Shown here piece by piece: positions 6,736 through 10,195 of a stretch of 10,195 nucleotides of DNA (within the stretch, counting starts at the first letter, position 1; each line of letters starts with the position of its first letter). The translations under genes were made by a program, and so were the position numbers. The notes beneath the pieces were generated by a model. That model searched no databases, was not told where the DNA came from, and saw only the letters and a program-made list of their open reading frames with translations. The DNA is taken from NCBI GenBank assembly GCA_002319885.1, contig DCFT01000062.1:1-10195 (forward strand), written 5' to 3'. The DNA comes from Bacteroidales bacterium UBA1797. GTDB taxonomy: Bacteria > Bacteroidota > Bacteroidia > Bacteroidales > VadinHA17.

Positions 6736-7959
6736 ATGATGAATAGCAAAGTAAAGAGCGGAAAAGTAAGTTTTGAGAATACTGTCTTCATGCCAAAAGA
6801 AGAACACCTTGAGACTGCTGTCAGGAACCGTAGAATTACTATAGGGATCCCGTGCGAAAAAAAAGACGATGAAAAAAGAATTTCGCTGACCCCTGAGGCA
6901 GTTTCCCTGCTTGTTGATACTAATAATGAAGTCATTGTACAGAAAGGAGCCGGATTAGGCGCTAATTATACTGATAAAGACTATAGTGAAAATGGAGCTA
7001 TCATTAGTGACTCTTCCGCAAGGGTTTTCAGCACAGATGTCGTAATAAAGGTTGCTCCGTTTTCAGAGAAGGAGACTGAATTTCTGAAAGGAAACCAGGT
7101 AATTTTATCTTATCTTAACGTACTTAAGCTTAGTGAAGAAACACTTGGCAAACTGATAAGGAAGAAAGTAACCGCCATAGCTTTTGAAAAAATAAGTGAT
7201 ACCAATGGCAATCTGCCTGTTGTGGAATCTATGAGCGAAATATCAGGAATAACATCTCTGCTTATAGCATCTGAATATCTCAGTAATATGCATGGAGGAA
7301 AAGGTGTTATGCTAGGCGGAATCACCGGTGTTACTCCTACCGAGGTTGTCATTTTAGGTGCAAACACCGCCGGGGAGTATGCCGCGAGGGCAGCATTGGG
7401 TCTTGGATCCACTGTAAAAATATTCGACAACTCTCTTCCGCGTCTGAGAAGTTTCCAGGATAAACTGGGCCAACGTTTCCAGACTTCTGTTTTCCATCCG
7501 CAGGTTATCAAAAAAGCTCTTAAATCAGCTGATGTACTGATTGGTGCAATTGAACTTGAAGATCTCCGGCCATGGTATTATATAACTGAGGATATGGTCA
7601 AAAACATGAAAAAGGGAGCTGTAATAGTCGACCTTAGTATCGATCGTGGTGGCTGTATAGAGACTACAGAATGCCGCGCCCTGAAGGATCCTGTTTATGA
7701 AAAACACGGTGTTATTCATTTTTCAGCATGGAACCTGCCATCGAGGGTAGCACGAACAGCTTCAATAGCTCTTAGTAATATTTTTACTCCTTTGCTTCAG
7801 AGTATGGCCGACGCGGGAGGAATTACCCAACTGTTAAAATATGATCAGGGCGTACGAAACGGAGCCTATTTGTATAATGGGATGCTTACCAACGAAACCT
7901 TAGGTCAGAAATTCGGTATAATATCCAAAGATCTTGATCTTCTGATATCCGCTTTCTGA
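6736..7959 (+). CDS. ald: Alanine dehydrogenase-family protein (Bacteroidota subtype, atypical active site)
   Basis: This 407-aa member of the AlaDH/PNT family is expected to be a cytoplasmic NAD-linked L-alanine/pyruvate oxidoreductase. An N-terminal extension of about 33 residues precedes the canonical start (ITIGIPCE). The substrate-side residues R48 (KRISLTP) and K105 (VVIKVAP) match the arginine and lysine of known alanine dehydrogenases. D303 in SIDRGG matches the catalytic aspartate. Two differences stand out: the LSYLNVL segment has N128 where canonical enzymes have the catalytic His (TYLHL), and the NAD loop reads G208-A-N210-T-A-G instead of GxGxxG. The C-terminal part (RVARTAS to VRNGAYLYNG) follows the Bacteroidota form I remember. 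Family assignment is firm; alanine as substrate is not proven. Two adjacent ATGs (6736, 6739) could both start it. It converges on the LD-carboxypeptidase gene, with stops 3 bp apart. Confidence 0.85.
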   Translation: MMNSKVKSGKVSFENTVFMPKEEHLETAVRNRRITIGIPCEKKDDEKRISLTPEAVSLLVDTNNEVIVQKGAGLGANYTDKDYSENGAIISDSSARVFSTDVVIKVAPFSEKETEFLKGNQVILSYLNVLKLSEETLGKLIRKKVTAIAFEKISDTNGNLPVVESMSEISGITSLLIASEYLSNMHGGKGVMLGGITGVTPTEVVILGANTAGEYAARAALGLGSTVKIFDNSLPRLRSFQDKLGQRFQTSVFHPQVIKKALKSADVLIGAIELEDLRPWYYITEDMVKNMKKGAVIVDLSIDRGGCIETTECRALKDPVYEKHGVIHFSAWNLPSRVARTASIALSNIFTPLLQSMADAGGITQLLKYDQGVRNGAYLYNGMLTNETLGQKFGIISKDLDLLISAF

Positions 7960-7967
7960 TCATCAGA
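7955..7967. repeat. Small palindrome across convergent stop codons
   Basis: TCTGAT and ATCAGA form 6-bp arms around a single central base, spanning the ald stop (7957-7959) and the LD-carboxypeptidase stop (complement of 7963-7965). A second TCTGAT at 7941-7946 could pair with the same right arm across a 15-nt loop. There is no T-run in either direction, so a bidirectional terminator is only a possibility. The 3-bp gap between the genes leaves no other room for one. Confidence 0.3.
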
Positions 7968-8877
7968 TATATTGAAGAGTGGCTCTGTTTCCTTTAATTT
8001 CAATTTTAACCTGCTTCCCTATATAAAACGCCCTGTTATCACAAATATGGCCGGCAGGAAAATTAAAAAGCAGTGGATAATGATATTCACCTGCAATATC
8101 TACTATCGTCTCTTCAATAGTTTTCCCCCAGGAAATTTTTGCATCTTCAATTTTATTCATCCCCCCGACAACAAGTGCAGTAAGTCCTTTCAGCCGACCA
8201 GAAAGTTTTAGCGAGGTGAGCATCCTGTCTATATGATAATAATACTCCTTCACATCTTCAATAAACAATATCTTACCACCAGTTGATGGTTCAGCACGTG
8301 TTCCTGTCAGACTATAAAGAAGCGAAAGATTTCCGCCGGTCAGTTCTCCTTTTACGTCAGCAGGGTTATAGAAATTACCTTCCCATTCAAGGGGCCTGAT
8401 ATCACCAAATAATGCCTGTTTTAAGGATAAAAATGTGTCGCTTGTCTTTTCAATATTATTAAAGTTAAGGGGCATTTCTCCGTGAATCGATATAATACCA
8501 CAAACCTCATTCAGCCACATATGAAGCACCGTTATATCGCTGAATCCCGAATACCATTTAGGGTTATTTTTTAAGGCCGAAAAATCTACCCTGTCAATTA
8601 TTCTGGAGAGCCCGTATCCTCCTCTTGAACACAATATGGCCTTAATATCCTTATCATCTGTCATCTCCTGAAGATCATAGAACCGTTCTTCATCTGTTCC
8701 TGCAAACGGCCCGTGCTTTTTAGATGCATTCCTGCCGATACGGACGCGCAAACCCCATTTTTCGAGAAAGGGAACAGCTTCAAAAAGCAAATTTTCATCT
8801 ATACAGAATGATGGCGAAATTATAGCCACTTCGTCTCCGGGTTTCAGAAAAGGAGGTTGGATCTTTTTTACAGCCAT
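7963..8877 (-). CDS. LD-carboxypeptidase, peptidase family S66 (LdcA-like)
   Basis: A cytoplasmic serine peptidase that removes the terminal D-alanine from murein tetrapeptides during peptidoglycan recycling; 304 aa is normal for S66. The start KPGDEVAIISPS is the family's usual opening. The catalytic triad is visible: nucleophile S113 in SGFSDITVLH, E207 in ILFIEDVKE, and H277 in FPAGHICDN. SRGGYG (84-89) and ELTGGNLSLL (178-187) are also family motifs. No signal peptide or membrane segment is present, so it acts in the cytoplasm. The ATG (complement of 8875-8877) opens directly onto the conserved N-terminus. It is divergent from metG (182 bp between starts) and convergent with ald, so it stands as a single-gene unit. 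The family also includes microcin-C-immunity (MccF) and antibiotic-resistance relatives, but nothing here points to those. Confidence 0.92.
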   Translation of the reverse strand: MAVKKIQPPFLKPGDEVAIISPSFCIDENLLFEAVPFLEKWGLRVRIGRNASKKHGPFAGTDEERFYDLQEMTDDKDIKAILCSRGGYGLSRIIDRVDFSALKNNPKWYSGFSDITVLHMWLNEVCGIISIHGEMPLNFNNIEKTSDTFLSLKQALFGDIRPLEWEGNFYNPADVKGELTGGNLSLLYSLTGTRAEPSTGGKILFIEDVKEYYYHIDRMLTSLKLSGRLKGLTALVVGGMNKIEDAKISWGKTIEETIVDIAGEYHYPLLFNFPAGHICDNRAFYIGKQVKIEIKGNRATLQYI

Positions 8878-8894
8878 ATAGAAAACTTAAGCAG

Positions 8895-8926
8895 TAAAAG
8901 TAATCGTTATTGTAAGTTTTTGCAAC
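8895..8926 (-). promoter_or_regulatory. Candidate promoter of the LD-carboxypeptidase gene
   Basis: Read on the minus strand, TACTTTTA (complement of 8895-8902) matches 7 of 8 positions of TAnnTTTG. GTTG (complement of 8923-8926) matches 3 of 4 positions of the -33 TTTG, with a 20-nt spacer. The box ends 17 nt before the ATG, the same short-leader layout as the other genes here. Confidence 0.45.
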
Positions 8927-9012
8927 AGTAATTGCCCCCCCGGGAAATCTTATCGTGGACCAATGAACGATGCAGTTGGCCTATTACGGTAGAAAAAGAA
9001 ACATATATTTAT

Positions 9013-9020
9013 TATCTTTG
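9013..9020 (+). promoter_or_regulatory. Candidate -7 promoter box of metG
   Basis: TATCTTTG is an exact match to TAnnTTTG and ends 39 nt before the metG ATG, giving a longer leader than the other genes in the window. No TTTG lies at the expected -33 distance. Confidence 0.45.
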
Positions 9021-9059
9021 GTCGGTTTAAAAAAAAGCTAATATCTCATTATCAATATT

Positions 9060-10195
9060 ATGAAGAATTTTAAAAGATATCTTGTTACCTCAGCACTTCC
9101 TTATTCTAATGGCCCTATACATATTGGTCATCTGGCAGGAGTTTATATCCCATCGGATATTTATACCAGATACCTGAGAATGAGAGGAGCAGACGTGATA
9201 TCTGTGTGCGGGTCCGATGAACATGGGGTTCCGATCACTCTCAAAGCACGCAAGGAAGGTGTAAGCCCTCAGGAAATTGTCGATCGGTATCATGAGATGA
9301 ATAAAAAAGCCTTTGAGGATTTTGGCATTGCATTCGATATTTATTCCCGCACTACAAATAAGGTGCATTATGAGACAGCCTCAGGATTCTTTAAAACTCT
9401 GTACGACAAAGGTGAATTCACCGAAAAAACATCTGAGCAATATTATGATGAGGAAGCCGGTTGTTTTCTGGCCGACAGATATATCATGGGAACATGCCCT
9501 CACTGCGGTAATGAAAATGCATACGGTGATCAGTGTGAAAAATGTGGAACTTCACTCAGTCCCAATGAGCTTATAAACCCTCATTCGACCGTCAGCGGAA
9601 GTAAACCGGTATTACGTGAGACACTTCACTGGTTTCTCCCTCTCGACAAATACGAACCATGGCTGAAAAAATGGATCCTCGAAGATCATAAGGAATGGAA
9701 GGTAAATGTATACGGGCAGTGTAAATCGTGGCTTGATCAGGGTTTACAGCCCAGGGCGGTTAGCCGCGATCTCGACTGGGGTATTCCTGTACCTGTTGAA
9801 GGCGCAAAAGGGAAAGTTTTATACGTGTGGTTCGATGCGCCAATAGGCTATATCTCCGCAACAAAAGAACTTACTCCCGACTGGGAAAAATACTGGAAGG
9901 ACAAGGATACAAAAATGGTTCATTTTATAGGGAAAGATAACATTGTTTTTCATTGCATTATCTTTCCGGCTATGCTCAAGGCAGAAGGCAGCTATATCCT
10001 TCCTGAAAATGTACCGGCCAACGAATTCCTGAATCTTGAAAATGACAAGATCTCGACTTCAAGAAACTGGGCCGTATGGCTACATGAATACCTTGAAGAT
10101 TTTCCCGGGAAACAGGATGTCCTCAGATATACCCTCTGCGCCAATGCGCCAGAAACAAAAGACAATGACTTTACATGGAAGGATTTTCAGGCACG
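9060..10195 (+). CDS. metG: Methionyl-tRNA synthetase (5' portion; continues past window)
   Basis: A class I aminoacyl-tRNA synthetase that charges tRNA-Met in the cytoplasm. The first 378 codons are present with no stop before the right edge; the anticodon-binding and any C-terminal domains lie outside. The catalytic fold opens with TSALPYSNGPIHIGHLAG, with HIGH at 21-24. The zinc knuckle in the connective domain has C146-x2-C149 and C159-x2-C162, one knuckle. WFDAPIGYISA and HFIGKDNIVFH are the expected methionine/ATP-site motifs. The KMSKS loop reads KISTS (330-334), as I remember for Bacteroidota MetRS, so I do not treat it as a defect. The ATG at 9060 sits exactly at the conserved N-terminus. 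The upstream region is shared with the divergent LD-carboxypeptidase gene. Confidence 0.96.
   Translation, partial: MKNFKRYLVTSALPYSNGPIHIGHLAGVYIPSDIYTRYLRMRGADVISVCGSDEHGVPITLKARKEGVSPQEIVDRYHEMNKKAFEDFGIAFDIYSRTTNKVHYETASGFFKTLYDKGEFTEKTSEQYYDEEAGCFLADRYIMGTCPHCGNENAYGDQCEKCGTSLSPNELINPHSTVSGSKPVLRETLHWFLPLDKYEPWLKKWILEDHKEWKVNVYGQCKSWLDQGLQPRAVSRDLDWGIPVPVEGAKGKVLYVWFDAPIGYISATKELTPDWEKYWKDKDTKMVHFIGKDNIVFHCIIFPAMLKAEGSYILPENVPANEFLNLENDKISTSRNWAVWLHEYLEDFPGKQDVLRYTLCANAPETKDNDFTWKDFQA

Noticed and set aside
7110..7511. 133-codon minus-strand frame inside ald
   Set aside because: Antisense shadow of a well-supported gene, with low-complexity composition and no recognisable motif.
9313..9576. 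87-codon plus-strand frame inside metG
   Set aside because: Alternate frame over the MetRS catalytic and zinc-knuckle region, which is unmistakably coding in the other frame.
10047..10064. KISTS instead of KMSKS in MetRS as a damaged active site
   Set aside because: The surrounding sequence (NDKISTSRNWAVWL) is, as I recall, the normal form in Bacteroidota MetRS.
1..10195. CRISPR arrays, tRNA/rRNA genes, phage or transposase genes
   Set aside because: No regularly spaced direct repeats, cloverleaf-like segments or mobile-element proteins were seen; apart from the left-edge repeat, the window is continuous housekeeping and T9SS sequence.

Overview
The window looks like ordinary chromosome from a member of the Bacteroidota, probably of the Bacteroidales/Marinilabiliales type. 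Three lines of evidence support this. Two genes, porW/sprE and porX, encode type IX secretion system (T9SS) components known only from this phylum. Several genes are preceded by the phylum's own promoter form (TTTG, about 19 nt, TAnnTTTG) instead of Shine-Dalgarno sequences. The Mrp, alanine-dehydrogenase-like and MetRS proteins have phylum-typical sequence, for example a KISTS loop in MetRS. The DNA is moderately AT-rich throughout, and no gene stands out as foreign by eye.

Layout. Bases 1-416 hold no intact gene. The first ~175 bases form a nested set of inverted repeats, probably a REP/MITE-like element, followed by AT-rich upstream sequence. Next come an iron-sulfur pair (mrp 417-1520, NifU-C-domain protein 1657-1893), the T9SS lipoprotein porW/sprE (1944-4628), the response-regulator/PglZ-phosphatase porX (4691-6244), tsaE (6261-6674) and an alanine dehydrogenase-family gene (6736-7959), all on the plus strand. 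A convergent LD-carboxypeptidase gene (8877-7963, minus strand) ends 3 bp from the ald stop. It is divergent from metG, which starts at 9060 and runs off the right edge.

How the genes work together. Mrp and the NifU-domain protein are both expected to carry or deliver Fe-S clusters. PorW and PorX belong to the same secretion and gliding pathway, PorW as an envelope lipoprotein and PorX as a cytoplasmic regulator, and here they are neighbours. tsaE (tRNA t6A synthesis) follows porX by 16 nt and is probably co-transcribed with it. ald has a full promoter of its own. The LD-carboxypeptidase (murein recycling) and metG are unrelated housekeeping genes sharing a divergent promoter region.

I did not find a convincing previously undescribed system. 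The points most worth a second look are: the nested inverted-repeat element at the left edge; the Ald-like protein, in which two residues important in canonical alanine dehydrogenases appear replaced (the NAD-loop glycine and the catalytic histidine); the Mrp without its CxxC; the porW-porX linkage; and a repeated short-leader promoter layout, including an identical 16-base stretch before porW and ald.
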